Shown: positions 9,457 through 17,749, counted from the stretch's first letter. The stretch is 64,000 nt of DNA from Sinomicrobium oceani (GCF_900119185.1 NZ_FPJE01000005.1:124001-188000); one strand, 5' to 3'. The notes: a model not told the origin generated them from the letters alone. Numbers and translations are program-made.

Positions 9457-10608
9457 TTAAAACGCTTCTTTATACAGGCTTCTGAAATCTTCCCTTGTCA
9501 CTGGCTTCGGATTATTGGGGTGACAAAAATCGGCTATGGCCAGATCGGAGAGCGTTTCCAGATGTTGTTCCCCGACCCCTATTTGGGAAAGTTTTGACGG
9601 TAATCCGAGTTTGTCATTGAGCTCAAAAAGGTAAGTCACAACCTGGTCTCCCTTTCCGGCTCCGATTCCCAGGGCATAAGCCATGTTATCAAACCGGTCT
9701 TCGAAACCGTTATAATTAAATTTCATACCATAGGGCAGGTTCACGGCATTGGCCAGCCCGTGGTGCGTATCGAGCAAACCGGAAAGCGGATGTGCCAGGC
9801 TGTGTACAACGCCAAGGCCTTTCTGAAAAGCTACTGCTCCCATAAGAGATGCCAGCAGCATGTGCGCACGCGATTCCACATCGGGACCTTTAGTGGCCTT
9901 TTCGATTGCGCCTGCAATCAACCTCATCCCTTCCAGGGCTATACCGTCACACATGGGGTGAAATCCCCTGGCGAGGTACGCTTCCAGATTATGTGTCAGG
10001 GCATCCATACCTGTTGCTGCAGTAACAAAAGGGGGTAATTCCATAGTAAGTAAAGGATCGGCAAAGACTGTTTTTGCCATCAGTTTCGGACTGAAAAGAA
10101 TTCTTTTCTTTTTGGATTGGTCTTCAGATATAATAGCACTCCTTCCTACTTCACTACCGGTTCCGGCCGTAGTAGGTATGGCTACAAAATGAGGGACTTC
10201 TCCGGTTACATACCGGTCTCCCCCGATAAGATCATCATAATCAAAAAGATCCCTTCGATGGTTTACCCGCAACACGATGGCCCGGGCAACATCGAGAGCA
10301 ACACCTCCCCCGATCCCCACAACACTGTCCCTACCGGTCTTCTCGTACATATCCCCTCCCTTGAGCACATCCGATTTTACCGGGTTTTTATGCATCTCAC
10401 TAAATACTTCCACACTCAGCCCTGCCTGTGCAAGATCTCGGATGATGCTCTTGAAAAAACCGAGTTCTTTCACAACCGGATCCGTAACCAGCAGCGGACT
10501 GCGAAGATCATTCGCTTTCAAATAGGCTCCGAGCTCACTAACCGCACCGGCACCAAAACGGATAGGGGCAGGAAAGTTAAATCCGCAAATTTTATTTATA
10601 TCTATCAT
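9457..10608 (-). CDS. Iron-containing alcohol dehydrogenase of the gamma-glutamyl amine operon
   Basis: Group III (iron-type) alcohol dehydrogenase, 383 residues. Seen are the nucleotide-binding GIGGGVALDVAR near residue 97, TTAGTGSEVG near 148, and the metal-site motifs GMDALTHNLEAYLARGFHP and HSLAHPLSGLLDTHHG. It sits between the glutamine-synthetase-like ligase and the hydrolase with gaps of 2-6 bp. Its position corresponds to the FAD oxidase PuuB in the putrescine pathway, but an alcohol dehydrogenase acts on an OH group, not an amine. This points to an amino alcohol as substrate, whose free hydroxyl is oxidised after the amine is capped with glutamate. Confidence 0.9.
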   Translation of the reverse strand: MIDINKICGFNFPAPIRFGAGAVSELGAYLKANDLRSPLLVTDPVVKELGFFKSIIRDLAQAGLSVEVFSEMHKNPVKSDVLKGGDMYEKTGRDSVVGIGGGVALDVARAIVLRVNHRRDLFDYDDLIGGDRYVTGEVPHFVAIPTTAGTGSEVGRSAIISEDQSKKKRILFSPKLMAKTVFADPLLTMELPPFVTAATGMDALTHNLEAYLARGFHPMCDGIALEGMRLIAGAIEKATKGPDVESRAHMLLASLMGAVAFQKGLGVVHSLAHPLSGLLDTHHGLANAVNLPYGMKFNYNGFEDRFDNMAYALGIGAGKGDQVVTYLFELNDKLGLPSKLSQIGVGEQHLETLSDLAIADFCHPNNPKPVTREDFRSLYKEAF

Positions 10609-10614
10609 ATTACG

Positions 10615-11970
10615 TTAAATAATCTCAAAATATCGTTTTGTTTCCCAATCGGTAACTTCGGCAGAAAATTGCCTCCATTCCCATTCCCTGGTTCCGGTAA
10701 AATGTGCTATAAAATCTGTCCCGAACATTTCCCTGGCCAACGCGGAATTCTTCATGCGTTGTGTCGCTTCATACAGGTTTGCAGGGAGTACCCCGTGCTT
10801 CTTATCCTCGTAACCATTACCTGTTGTTGCGGGAATTTCGAGTTTCAATCCCTTTTTAATCCCGTATAGCCCGCTGGCCAGGCAACCGGCCATAGCGAGA
10901 TACGGATTGACATCCGATCCTACTACCCTGTGCTCTATACGGGCCGATTTCTCGGAAGCTGTCAGGGTCCGAAGTGCTACGGTACGGTTATCTTCGCCCC
11001 AGGTTACGGTGGTGGGCGCCCAGGCTCCCTCTACCAGTCGCTTATAGCTGTTTATGGTTGGGGCGAACAAGGGCAGTATTTCAGGAAGACAATGGAGTTG
11101 TCCGGCCAGAAAACTCTTCATAAGATCACTCATATTGGCAGGATCGGAAGCTTCGAAAAACAGGTTTTTCTTCTTATCAGCATCCCACAGACTCTGATGT
11201 ATATGTCCGCTGCACCCCGGCAATTGCCTGGACTGCTTGGCCATGAAGCTCGCTATAATACCGTGTCTACAGGCAATTTCTTTAGTGGCCGCCTTAAACA
11301 GTGTTGCCCTGTCCGCCGATTCGACGATATCCCCGTACAAAATAGCTGCTTCCGTAACCCCCGGTCCCGTTTCGGTATGTAACCCTTCGAGAGGCACACC
11401 GAAACTTTCGAGCAAATCGAACAGGTCGTGAAAAAAACTACTGTTTTCAGACATTTTTAATACGGAATATCCGAACATCCCGGGCATCATGGCCTGTGGA
11501 TGCTTAAAATCCTTTTCGTGCAACGCGTCGGTGGTTTCGCGGTAATTAAACCATTCGAATTCCTGTGAATACATAGGTTTATATCCCAGACCTTCGGCCT
11601 CGGCAGTTATTTTTCTGAGCAGGCTGCGGGGACACAAAGCCCGCCCGGGGCCATCCAGATCAAAATCTGCGAGAAATAAAGGAATATTCCCCTCCCACGG
11701 CACGGTCCGCTCCGTATCCGGATCTATCCGGGCATCGAAATCACCGTATCCCATGTGCCAGCCTACCGCCCCGGTATTATCGTATGCGCCGTCATTGACA
11801 TCCCACCCGAATACTACCGAACAGAATCCGAAGCCATTCTCTAAAGCGGAAATAAATTTGTCGCGATGCATAAATTTTCCACGGAGCACACCGTCTATAT
11901 CCGTGATGGCAACTTTCACCTTGGTATGTTTACTTTCTTTTAGTCGGGTAATTAGCTCTTGTTTGTTCAT
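10615..11970 (-). CDS. Glutamine-synthetase-family gamma-glutamylamine ligase (PuuA/GlnA4-like)
   Basis: ATP-dependent ligase, 451 residues, with the glutamine synthetase fold but not a housekeeping GlnA. Motifs: ITDIDGVLRGKF in the N-terminal beta-grasp domain, YSQEFEWFNY (metal-binding Glu), ETGPGVTEAAI, the PGCSGHIHQSLWD metal/glutamate site, and NSYKRL with TWGEDNRTVALR. This family includes gamma-glutamylputrescine synthetases and the Streptomyces gamma-glutamylethanolamide synthetase GlnA4. Its start overlaps the permease stop by 4 bp, so the pair is translationally coupled. With an ethanolamine-type permease next door, ethanolamine is the best predicted amine, but putrescine, alaninol or other amines cannot be excluded from sequence. 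Confidence 0.9.
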   Translation of the reverse strand: MNKQELITRLKESKHTKVKVAITDIDGVLRGKFMHRDKFISALENGFGFCSVVFGWDVNDGAYDNTGAVGWHMGYGDFDARIDPDTERTVPWEGNIPLFLADFDLDGPGRALCPRSLLRKITAEAEGLGYKPMYSQEFEWFNYRETTDALHEKDFKHPQAMMPGMFGYSVLKMSENSSFFHDLFDLLESFGVPLEGLHTETGPGVTEAAILYGDIVESADRATLFKAATKEIACRHGIIASFMAKQSRQLPGCSGHIHQSLWDADKKKNLFFEASDPANMSDLMKSFLAGQLHCLPEILPLFAPTINSYKRLVEGAWAPTTVTWGEDNRTVALRTLTASEKSARIEHRVVGSDVNPYLAMAGCLASGLYGIKKGLKLEIPATTGNGYEDKKHGVLPANLYEATQRMKNSALAREMFGTDFIAHFTGTREWEWRQFSAEVTDWETKRYFEII

Positions 11971-13292
11971 AATGCTGAATAACTCATTTTTTTGTTGAGG
12001 AATACTAGAAAATATACATAGGAAAGTCCTACGATGCCAAAGAAGATCAGGGCGAGAACGGGATAATTATAAGACATTGCTATGAGGGCAATAACAGCAA
12101 TGACCAGTGCTGTTAACGGAAACAGAGGATAAAGAGGTACACGGAACGGACGCTCCATTTCCGGTTCCTTCTTCCGGAGTGCAAAAAAAGAGATCATAGA
12201 TACGATATACAGCCCCAGCGCACCAAAGCAGGCAATGGTTATGATATCGCCTGTTTTTCCTGTAATCAATGCCACGATCCCTACCAGCATATTGGCTATC
12301 AAGGCATTGGCCGGAGTCCGGAATTTAGTATTTACTTTTCCAAGCAATTGCGGTGCATATCCTACCCGGCCAAACTCGAAAGTGGCCCTTCCCCCCGCCA
12401 GGATGATACCGTGAAAAGATGCTACGAGGCCCAACAGGCCTATACCGATAAGTAATTTGTACAGCACATGTCCTTCTGCAATGATCCGGGATAAAGCCAG
12501 GGGAAGCGGAGAATCGGATGCTATGTTACTGCCCTGGGGATATACGATAGCTTCCCATCCCGCCACCCCTACGGCAGAAACAAAGGTAAGTACACATAAG
12601 AGGACCAGTGTAACAATGGCAGAACCAAATCCGAGCAGCACATTACGTTGCGGATTGATCGTTTCTTCGGCAACATTCGCGACACCTTCTATGGCAAGAA
12701 AAAACCATATAGCAAATGGAATGGCTGCGAAGATACCCGCAAAACCATTGGGCATGGGGTTGATCTGTAAATGGGTAATATCAAATTCCGGAAGGGCCAC
12801 TCCTGCAAAGATCAGGAGTTCGATAATAGCCAGTACAGTAATGACAAGTTCGAAAGATGCCGCAAATTTTACCCCGAGAATATTAATACCGGTGAATATG
12901 ATATATGCCCCGATAGCAAAAACCAAAAGATCTACAGATGGATACAACAGGTTCAGGTAAGCACCGATAGCTGCCGCAATAGCAGGAGGGGCAAACACAA
13001 ATTCGATATTCTGTGCAATGCCGGCAACAAAACCCAGATGACGTCCCAGCCCGCGATTGGCATACTCAAAAGCTCCTCCCGCTTTCGGAATGGCACATGC
13101 CATCTCGGTATAACTAAAAGTAAAGGTGCAGTACATGATAATAATGAAAAAGGTAGCGATGGCCAGGCCGTATGTTCCTCCTTTTTCCAATCCGAGATTC
13201 CATCCGAAATACATTCCGGAAATGACATACCCTACTCCCAGCCCCCATAACATCAAAGGGGTCAGAGCCTTATTCAACTGAACTTCACTCAT
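11967..13292 (-). CDS. Ethanolamine-type amino acid/amine permease (APC superfamily)
   Basis: Inner-membrane permease, 441 residues, about 12 hydrophobic helices, APC superfamily. The N-terminal part (LGVGYVISGMYFGWNLGL, then AGGAFEYANRGLGRHLGF) matches my knowledge of the ethanolamine permease family (Eat type) more than putrescine carriers. It is the first recognisable gene of the operon and overlaps the ligase gene by 4 bp. Imported amine would be captured immediately by the ligase. No eutBC ammonia-lyase or microcompartment gene is present in the window, so if ethanolamine is the substrate it is handled by the gamma-glutamyl route rather than the cobalamin route. Confidence 0.88.
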   Translation of the reverse strand: MSEVQLNKALTPLMLWGLGVGYVISGMYFGWNLGLEKGGTYGLAIATFFIIIMYCTFTFSYTEMACAIPKAGGAFEYANRGLGRHLGFVAGIAQNIEFVFAPPAIAAAIGAYLNLLYPSVDLLVFAIGAYIIFTGINILGVKFAASFELVITVLAIIELLIFAGVALPEFDITHLQINPMPNGFAGIFAAIPFAIWFFLAIEGVANVAEETINPQRNVLLGFGSAIVTLVLLCVLTFVSAVGVAGWEAIVYPQGSNIASDSPLPLALSRIIAEGHVLYKLLIGIGLLGLVASFHGIILAGGRATFEFGRVGYAPQLLGKVNTKFRTPANALIANMLVGIVALITGKTGDIITIACFGALGLYIVSMISFFALRKKEPEMERPFRVPLYPLFPLTALVIAVIALIAMSYNYPVLALIFFGIVGLSYVYFLVFLNKKMSYSAL

Positions 13293-13301
13293 GGTTGGTT
13301 A

Positions 13302-13445
13302 TTAATTTACCGTTTCCGGTTGATTATCATGCAAAATTCCAGGCTCAGGGCTTTCAAAATGTTCTTTCTGCCCGATATTGTTTTTCAGAATCCTTTCCAA
13401 ACAATAAAGAGCTTCATCCGTAATTCCGGGAGCATCAGGTAACAC
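13302..13445 (-). CDS. Possible 47-codon ORF just before the permease (GTG start)
   Basis: A short open frame ends 9 bp before the permease start. It can be read from a GTG at 13445 preceded by AGGAGAGGT, to a TAA at 13302-13304. The product would begin VLPDAPGITDEALYCLERIL and end DNQPETVN; it is hydrophilic and its composition looks coding rather than random. The frame is open 8 codons further upstream to a TGA but has no ATG. It could be a small operon protein, a leader ORF or the tail of a decayed gene. I do not recognise a family. Confidence 0.3.
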   Translation of the reverse strand: MLPDAPGITDEALYCLERILKNNIGQKEHFESPEPGILHDNQPETVN

Positions 13446-13633
13446 ACCTCTCCTTTTTGAAGCCTCTCAGCTATCGATCCCGTGTAAAACTACCACAAAA
13501 TGCGATTAAACAACAATTATAACCATATTTTTTACTATTTTTAGAATATAAATCTATTTATTTAACTATATAAGTTCATAAAAACCAAATAAAACCCGCA
13601 AACACTTTAAATTCAGAATAAAACTACTACGAT
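13446..13633. promoter_or_regulatory. Divergent control region between amine operon and lrp-like gene
   Basis: The stretch from about 13490 to 13630 is strongly AT-rich and must carry the promoters of the permease operon (minus) and the Lrp/AsnC gene (plus). Divergent placement suggests the regulator binds here. I could not pick out a clear operator or TAnnTTTG box. Confidence 0.5.
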
Positions 13634-14098
13634 ATGAAACTGGACGATAAAGACCTGAAGATATTGTCTCTTTTACAGGAAGACGCCAACATCAGTAACA
13701 AGGAACTCGCAGCAGCTACAGGGCTGACTGTAACACCGGTATATGAACGCATCAAAAAGCTGCATTCCTTGTCACTACTTAAAAAGAAGGTATTTATACT
13801 CGACAGAAAAAAGCTCGGGCTAAGTGTTATGGCGTTGGTCTTTGTAAATCTCGAAAAACATTCGGATGAAGGAGCACTTACTTTTATGAACGGCATAAAA
13901 AAGTATCCCGAAGTGGTGGAATGTCTGCACATTACAGGCGCATATGATTTTTTACTAAAGGTGTATGCCCGGGATATAGACCATTTTCATGAGTTTAACT
14001 TTAAAAAACTGGCTTCCATAAAAAATGTCCGCCACATGGAAAGTCATTTTGTGATGAACGAAGTCATCAACACGACAAGCTTCCCCTTGCTTAGCTGA
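13634..14098 (+). CDS. Lrp/AsnC-family transcriptional regulator
   Basis: DNA-binding regulator of 154 residues with the two standard Lrp parts. The N-terminal helix-turn-helix (LDDKDLKILSLLQEDANIS, then VTPVYERIKKL) covers about residues 3-50; the C-terminal RAM ligand-binding domain covers about 65-140, with FVNLEKHSDEGA and ITGAYDFLLKVYARD. Lrp proteins usually sense amino acids. It is transcribed away from the amine operon, 341 bp apart, and is the obvious candidate for its control. If the pathway yields glycine and glutamate, one of these or the amine itself may be the effector; this is inference. Confidence 0.93.
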   Translation: MKLDDKDLKILSLLQEDANISNKELAAATGLTVTPVYERIKKLHSLSLLKKKVFILDRKKLGLSVMALVFVNLEKHSDEGALTFMNGIKKYPEVVECLHITGAYDFLLKVYARDIDHFHEFNFKKLASIKNVRHMESHFVMNEVINTTSFPLLS

Positions 14099-14176
14099 TG
14101 TACCTATATAGTCCAAACCTATATCCCATTCATCAGAACAGACATTGCTCATACGTTATGCCAACCAAAAATTGAA

Positions 14177-14184
14177 TACTTTTG
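14177..14184 (+). promoter_or_regulatory. Candidate -7 box (TACTTTTG) of the tetR gene
   Basis: Exact match to the Bacteroidota -7 consensus TAnnTTTG, 36 bp before the TetR start. The upstream -33 element is weak (a TTA about 18 bp earlier). Confidence 0.45.
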
Positions 14185-14220
14185 CCTGACCCGGAACACT
14201 TGTAGTACTATATTCTACGT

Positions 14221-14784
14221 ATGGAAAAAAGAGAACGAATACTCTACGCCGCCCTGAACCTTATCATAAAACAGGGTTTACAGCATACCCCGATGTCACA
14301 GATCGCCGAGACAGCCGGAGTTGGCATGGGAAGCGTCTACAAACGTTTCAGGAACAAGGAAGATATTGTCAATGGTATCTATGTAAAGATCAAGACCGAA
14401 GAAGCGGAAATAATCTTCGTTAACTACGACGAAAAGCTCGGTGTTGCCGAAACATTCAGAGATGTTTACGGGAGAATGATTGCCTATTTCCTGGAAAACC
14501 CGTTAAAATTTAATTTTATCAGTCAGTATGCTTTTTCTCCTGTTATTGAGAAAAAAACGCAGCAGGAAGCCATGTCGCTTTTTTATCCTTTTGATGACAT
14601 GTATGCCCGTGGGCATGCCCGGGGACTTTTTAAAGATATCAAACCGCAACAGCTTACGTATTTTGTATTCGGTTCGTTGTGTTATTGGTTAAAATGTGCT
14701 TCGGAACTCGGCCTTTTGATTAACGACCATCTCAAAGAACAATTTCTGCAAATGGCATGGGACTCCATTAAAAAACAAGACTAA
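14221..14784 (+). CDS. TetR/AcrR-family transcriptional regulator
   Basis: Repressor-type protein of 187 residues. The N-terminal helix-turn-helix is clear (RERILYAALNLIIKQG, then MSQIAETAGVGMGSVYKRFRNKEDI, residues about 4-50); the rest is a variable ligand-binding helical domain. The gene ends 91 bp before a short-chain dehydrogenase on the same strand. An inverted repeat typical of TetR operators lies between them and overlaps the dehydrogenase promoter, so the dehydrogenase is the likely target. The ligand cannot be inferred. Confidence 0.92.
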   Translation: MEKRERILYAALNLIIKQGLQHTPMSQIAETAGVGMGSVYKRFRNKEDIVNGIYVKIKTEEAEIIFVNYDEKLGVAETFRDVYGRMIAYFLENPLKFNFISQYAFSPVIEKKTQQEAMSLFYPFDDMYARGHARGLFKDIKPQQLTYFVFGSLCYWLKCASELGLLINDHLKEQFLQMAWDSIKKQD

Positions 14785-14809
14785 AACCTTTAACTTTTCT
14801 TTAACAAAT

Positions 14810-14827
14810 ACTGAACGAATATTCAGT
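14810..14827. promoter_or_regulatory. TetR-type operator dyad
   Basis: ACTGAA, 6-bp spacer, TTCAGT: perfect 6-bp arms. It occupies the place of the -33 element relative to the TAATTTTG box at 14838, so bound TetR would block polymerase. The link to the neighbouring TetR gene is inference from position. Confidence 0.65.
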
Positions 14828-14837
14828 CTGTCCCTCT

Positions 14838-14845
14838 TAATTTTG
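14838..14845 (+). promoter_or_regulatory. Candidate -7 box (TAATTTTG) of the SDR gene
   Basis: Exact TAnnTTTG match, 30 bp before the chosen ATG at 14876. This supports 14876 as the start rather than an upstream in-frame codon at 14843, which would lie inside the promoter. Confidence 0.6.
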
Positions 14846-14875
14846 GTTACACGTCTAATTAAAAACACTATACGC

Positions 14876-15631
14876 ATGGCTAAAATTGCATTAAAAGACA
14901 AAGTAACGGTAGTGGCCGGTGGTGCCAAAAACCTCGGCGGTCTTATCAGTACCACGTTTGCCCGGGAAGGATCGGATATATTAATCCATTATAACAGCGA
15001 CTCCACGAAGCAAGCTGCAGAAGAAACCCGGAAAGAAGTAGAAGCTCTCGGACGGAAAGCGGTAATTTTCCAGGCAGATCTGACCAAACCCGACAATGTC
15101 ACCAGATTATTTGAGGTCGCCAGGGCAGAGTTCGGACGGGTGGACATCGCGGTCAATACCGTAGGTATGGTACTTAGAAAGCCTATCTCGGAAACCACGG
15201 AAGAAGATTATGACATCATGTTCGGAGTTAACTCCAAGGCCGCGTATTTTTTCATTAAAGAGGCCGGGAAAAACCTGGAGAAAGACGGAAAAATCATTAC
15301 CATAGTCACTTCCCTGCTGGCCGCTTTCACCGATGGATACTCCACCTATGCCGGAGGTAAAGCCCCCGTAGAACATTTTACCCGTGCAGCAGCCAAAGAG
15401 TTCGGCACCAAAGGAATCTCTGTAACTGCTATTGGCCCCGGACCTATGGATACACCGTTCTTTTATGGCGAAGAGACTCCGGAACGGGTAGAGTTTCACA
15501 AGTCTCAGGCTATGAACGGCTTCCTCACCGTTATCGAGGACATCGTACCTATCGTAAAGTTTCTGGCAACGGACGGCTGGTGGATTACGGGGCAAACCAT
15601 TTTTGCAAATGGCGGATATACCACCCGGTAA
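14876..15631 (+). CDS. Short-chain dehydrogenase/reductase (SDR)
   Basis: NAD(P)-dependent oxidoreductase of 251 residues with a Rossmann fold. Seen: nucleotide-binding VVAGGAKNLGG near residues 12-22, NTVG (NNAG-like) near 90, catalytic Ser in IVTSLLA and the YxxxK pair in YAGGK near 158-162. A C-terminal GGYTTR ends the protein. I place the start at MAKIALKDK because the promoter box lies just upstream. It appears controlled by the adjacent TetR protein. The substrate is unknown; SDRs paired with TetR regulators often handle small carbonyl compounds or quinones, but nothing here decides this. Confidence 0.9.
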   Translation: MAKIALKDKVTVVAGGAKNLGGLISTTFAREGSDILIHYNSDSTKQAAEETRKEVEALGRKAVIFQADLTKPDNVTRLFEVARAEFGRVDIAVNTVGMVLRKPISETTEEDYDIMFGVNSKAAYFFIKEAGKNLEKDGKIITIVTSLLAAFTDGYSTYAGGKAPVEHFTRAAAKEFGTKGISVTAIGPGPMDTPFFYGEETPERVEFHKSQAMNGFLTVIEDIVPIVKFLATDGWWITGQTIFANGGYTTR

Positions 15632-15641
15632 TTCTTAACCA

Positions 15642-15677
15642 AACAAGGCGGGTCCCGTTGCCCGCCTTGTTTTTTTA
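15642..15677 (+). terminator. Rho-independent terminator after the SDR gene
   Basis: AACAAGGCGGG pairs with CCCGCCTTGTT around an 8-base loop, followed by a run of T. Confidence 0.93.
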
Positions 15678-15838
15678 ATACAGTATCATTATTCGGATAA
15701 CGGGTTACGGATCTTTCCGGATACAGCTCTTCCGCAAGCCAAGTAACCAGATGCGGGTTCTCCCGGATTTCTCAAAAAACAACAGCTCTTCATTTCTCTT
15801 TTCCGGCGGCTTACATAGTATTTTAATTCAATTTCCTT

Positions 15839-15846
15839 TAAGTTTG
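15839..15846 (+). promoter_or_regulatory. Candidate -7 box (TAAGTTTG) of the carbonic anhydrase gene
   Basis: Exact TAnnTTTG match, 63 bp upstream of the start; no convincing -33 element. Confidence 0.4.
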
Positions 15847-15908
15847 TCATAGCAATGGTCATACCCTCTGGGATAAACGGAATACTAACGTAACATATAA
15901 TAGCGCCA

Positions 15909-16538
15909 ATGGAATTATCTAAAGTTTTTGAAAACAACAAAAATTGGATTACCAAAAAACTGGAAACGGATTCCGGTTATTTTGAAAACCTGTCTAAAGG
16001 CCAGAACCCGGAAATTCTTTATATCGGCTGTTCCGACAGCCGGGTAACGGCAGAAGACCTGATGGGAGCACAGCCGGGTGAGGTGTTCGTTCACCGAAAT
16101 ATTGCCAACATGGTCATCAGTATAGACCTCAACGTCATGTCGGTGGTCAACTACGCTGTTAACCATTTAAAAGTTAACCATGTCGTCGTATGCGGACACT
16201 ATTTCTGTGGAGGTGTAAAGGCTGCTATGCAGGCGGAAGACCTGGGTATTCTCAATCCCTGGCTCCGCAATATACGCGATGTCTACCGGCTTCACAAAAA
16301 GGAACTGAATGCCATCCCGGACGAAACCGAGCGATACAACAGGCTCGTCGAGCTCAACGTGCAGGAGCAATGCGTAAACCTCATAAAAACTGCCGCGGTA
16401 CAAAAAGCTTATAAAGAACGCGGACTTAAAGTTCACGGTTGGGTATTTGACATTCACAGTGGTAAACTCATCGACCTTCAGATAAATCTCGATAGCCTGC
16501 TTAAGGATATTATGGAGATCTATAACCTGGAAGATTAA
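15909..16538 (+). CDS. can: Beta-class carbonic anhydrase
   Basis: Zinc enzyme interconverting CO2 and bicarbonate, cytoplasmic, 209 residues (typical length). Zinc ligands are visible: Cys in YIGCSDSRVTAEDL (with the Asp-Arg dyad) near residue 40, and the His and Cys of VVCGHYFCGGV near residues 96-100. HRNIANMV follows the first motif as expected for the class. It is a single-gene unit between a strong terminator and a 305-bp spacer. Bicarbonate supply for carboxylations is its usual role. Confidence 0.95.
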   Translation: MELSKVFENNKNWITKKLETDSGYFENLSKGQNPEILYIGCSDSRVTAEDLMGAQPGEVFVHRNIANMVISIDLNVMSVVNYAVNHLKVNHVVVCGHYFCGGVKAAMQAEDLGILNPWLRNIRDVYRLHKKELNAIPDETERYNRLVELNVQEQCVNLIKTAAVQKAYKERGLKVHGWVFDIHSGKLIDLQINLDSLLKDIMEIYNLED

Positions 16539-16843
16539 AACTTTTTTTGCATATCACCGGGAAGATAACCACAGGTGTTTTCCCGGTTTCCCTTCGCTTT
16601 TCCGTCCACACATCGTGTACGCCCCGTAAACCGGCGAAACCAAAATATAATTTTGTGCTTCATTAAAATTTAGTATATTCGCTATACTTATTGTGTTCGT
16701 GCACATTTAATTTACAGAAAAACCGGGAAAAGTTCCCGATCTTATAAAAGCATGTGTGTTGAGTAGAGATCAGGTGTGGGAATATTTTGTGCGTTCCTGC
16801 CCTGATCTTTTAAATTACGGTCTTAGTTAACAATCTTCAGATC
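16539..16843. other. 305-bp spacer before the metallophosphoesterase gene
   Basis: No gene seen. It contains an exact TAATTTTG box at 16648-16655 and a hairpin at 16767-16808, so the phosphoesterase mRNA probably has a long structured leader. Confidence 0.5.
16767..16808 (+). promoter_or_regulatory. Hairpin in the leader of the metallophosphoesterase gene
   Basis: AGATCAGG pairs with CCTGATCT, and the stem continues inward with an imperfect TGTGGGAA / TTCCTGC part. A short TTTT follows. It ends 35 bp before the start codon. It could act as an attenuator or a weak terminator; no known riboswitch is recognised. Confidence 0.5.
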
Positions 16844-17749
16844 ATGAAACGAAGAAATTTTATCGGACTTGCCTCCGCCGGATCGGTAACTTTATCCGCT
16901 GCACCGCTATTTGCAGGCAGCGTCACTGCCGACATGAAAACTGTGAAAAAACCGGTATTAAAAATTGCGCATATCACCGATGTACACATTCGTCCGGAAG
17001 AAAATGCTCCCTTACGTTTCCGGAAATGTCTGCGGGAAATCAGCGGACTCGGTATCGATTTTTTTCTTAACGGAGGCGATGCTATCTACGCCGCAGATTA
17101 CGACGGCATTCCCCGGGAACGGGTCAGAGCGCAATGGAAAATATGGAAAGACTGTCTTATCGAAATCAGCGATTACCCTGTATATAGCTGTATCGGCAAC
17201 CACGATATATGGTGGGATGCTCCGGATCAAGACGATCCCATGTATGGTAAAGACTTTGTGGTGCAATCTTTAGGCATCCCACATCGGTATTACAGTTTCT
17301 CTGCGAAGGGATGGCACTTTATCATACTGGACGGCAACAATCCTTCGGTCTCCCTCGATGAAGAACAATTCGGATGGCTGGAAAACGAACTGGCACAACT
17401 TCCCGCAAACACCCCTGTACTTCTGATGTCTCACTACCCCATACTGGGCGTTACCCCGTATTGGGAAGGCGGGATGCATTCGGATTACAAGAGGCTAAAA
17501 ACCTTGTTTTACAAACACAAAGACAACGTAAAATTATGTCTTAGCGGGCATCAGCATCTTCTTGACAGTGTTACGTACAACGGAACTTCATACTTCTGCA
17601 ACGGGGCACTGAGCGGGTTTTGGTGGGAGAAAGGGGACGATTATTCCGCCGGAAAGGGATATTGCCAGGAAACCCCTCCGGGCTATGCCATCATCGAACT
17701 CTATTCGGACGGGACTTTCTCCAATACCTATATTCCGCATCGTTATTAG
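16844..17749 (+). CDS. Tat-exported metallophosphoesterase (calcineurin-like)
   Basis: Binuclear-metal phosphoesterase of 301 residues. The N-terminus has a Tat-like signal (KRRNFIGLASAGS at 2-14). Metal-site motifs follow in order: ITDVH near 44, NGGDAIY near 76, GNHDIWW near 124, MSHYP near 197 and SGHQH near 232. The domain resembles phosphodiesterases such as the CpdA/3',5'-cyclic phosphodiesterase and glycerophosphodiester groups, but the substrate is not decided by sequence. The next gene, 29 bp on, encodes another exported phosphatase-fold protein, so the two may work on the same periplasmic substrate. Confidence 0.9.
   Translation: MKRRNFIGLASAGSVTLSAAPLFAGSVTADMKTVKKPVLKIAHITDVHIRPEENAPLRFRKCLREISGLGIDFFLNGGDAIYAADYDGIPRERVRAQWKIWKDCLIEISDYPVYSCIGNHDIWWDAPDQDDPMYGKDFVVQSLGIPHRYYSFSAKGWHFIILDGNNPSVSLDEEQFGWLENELAQLPANTPVLLMSHYPILGVTPYWEGGMHSDYKRLKTLFYKHKDNVKLCLSGHQHLLDSVTYNGTSYFCNGALSGFWWEKGDDYSAGKGYCQETPPGYAIIELYSDGTFSNTYIPHRY

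Noticed and set aside
10117-10869. 250-codon frame on the plus strand
   Set aside because: Antisense to the iron alcohol dehydrogenase and the ligase gene end; crosses a real gene boundary and shows no family motif.
7341-13292. Classical putrescine (Puu) pathway
   Set aside because: No PuuB-type FAD oxidase or PuuP-like carrier; the alcohol dehydrogenase and ethanolamine-type permease point to an amino alcohol instead. It cannot be fully excluded.
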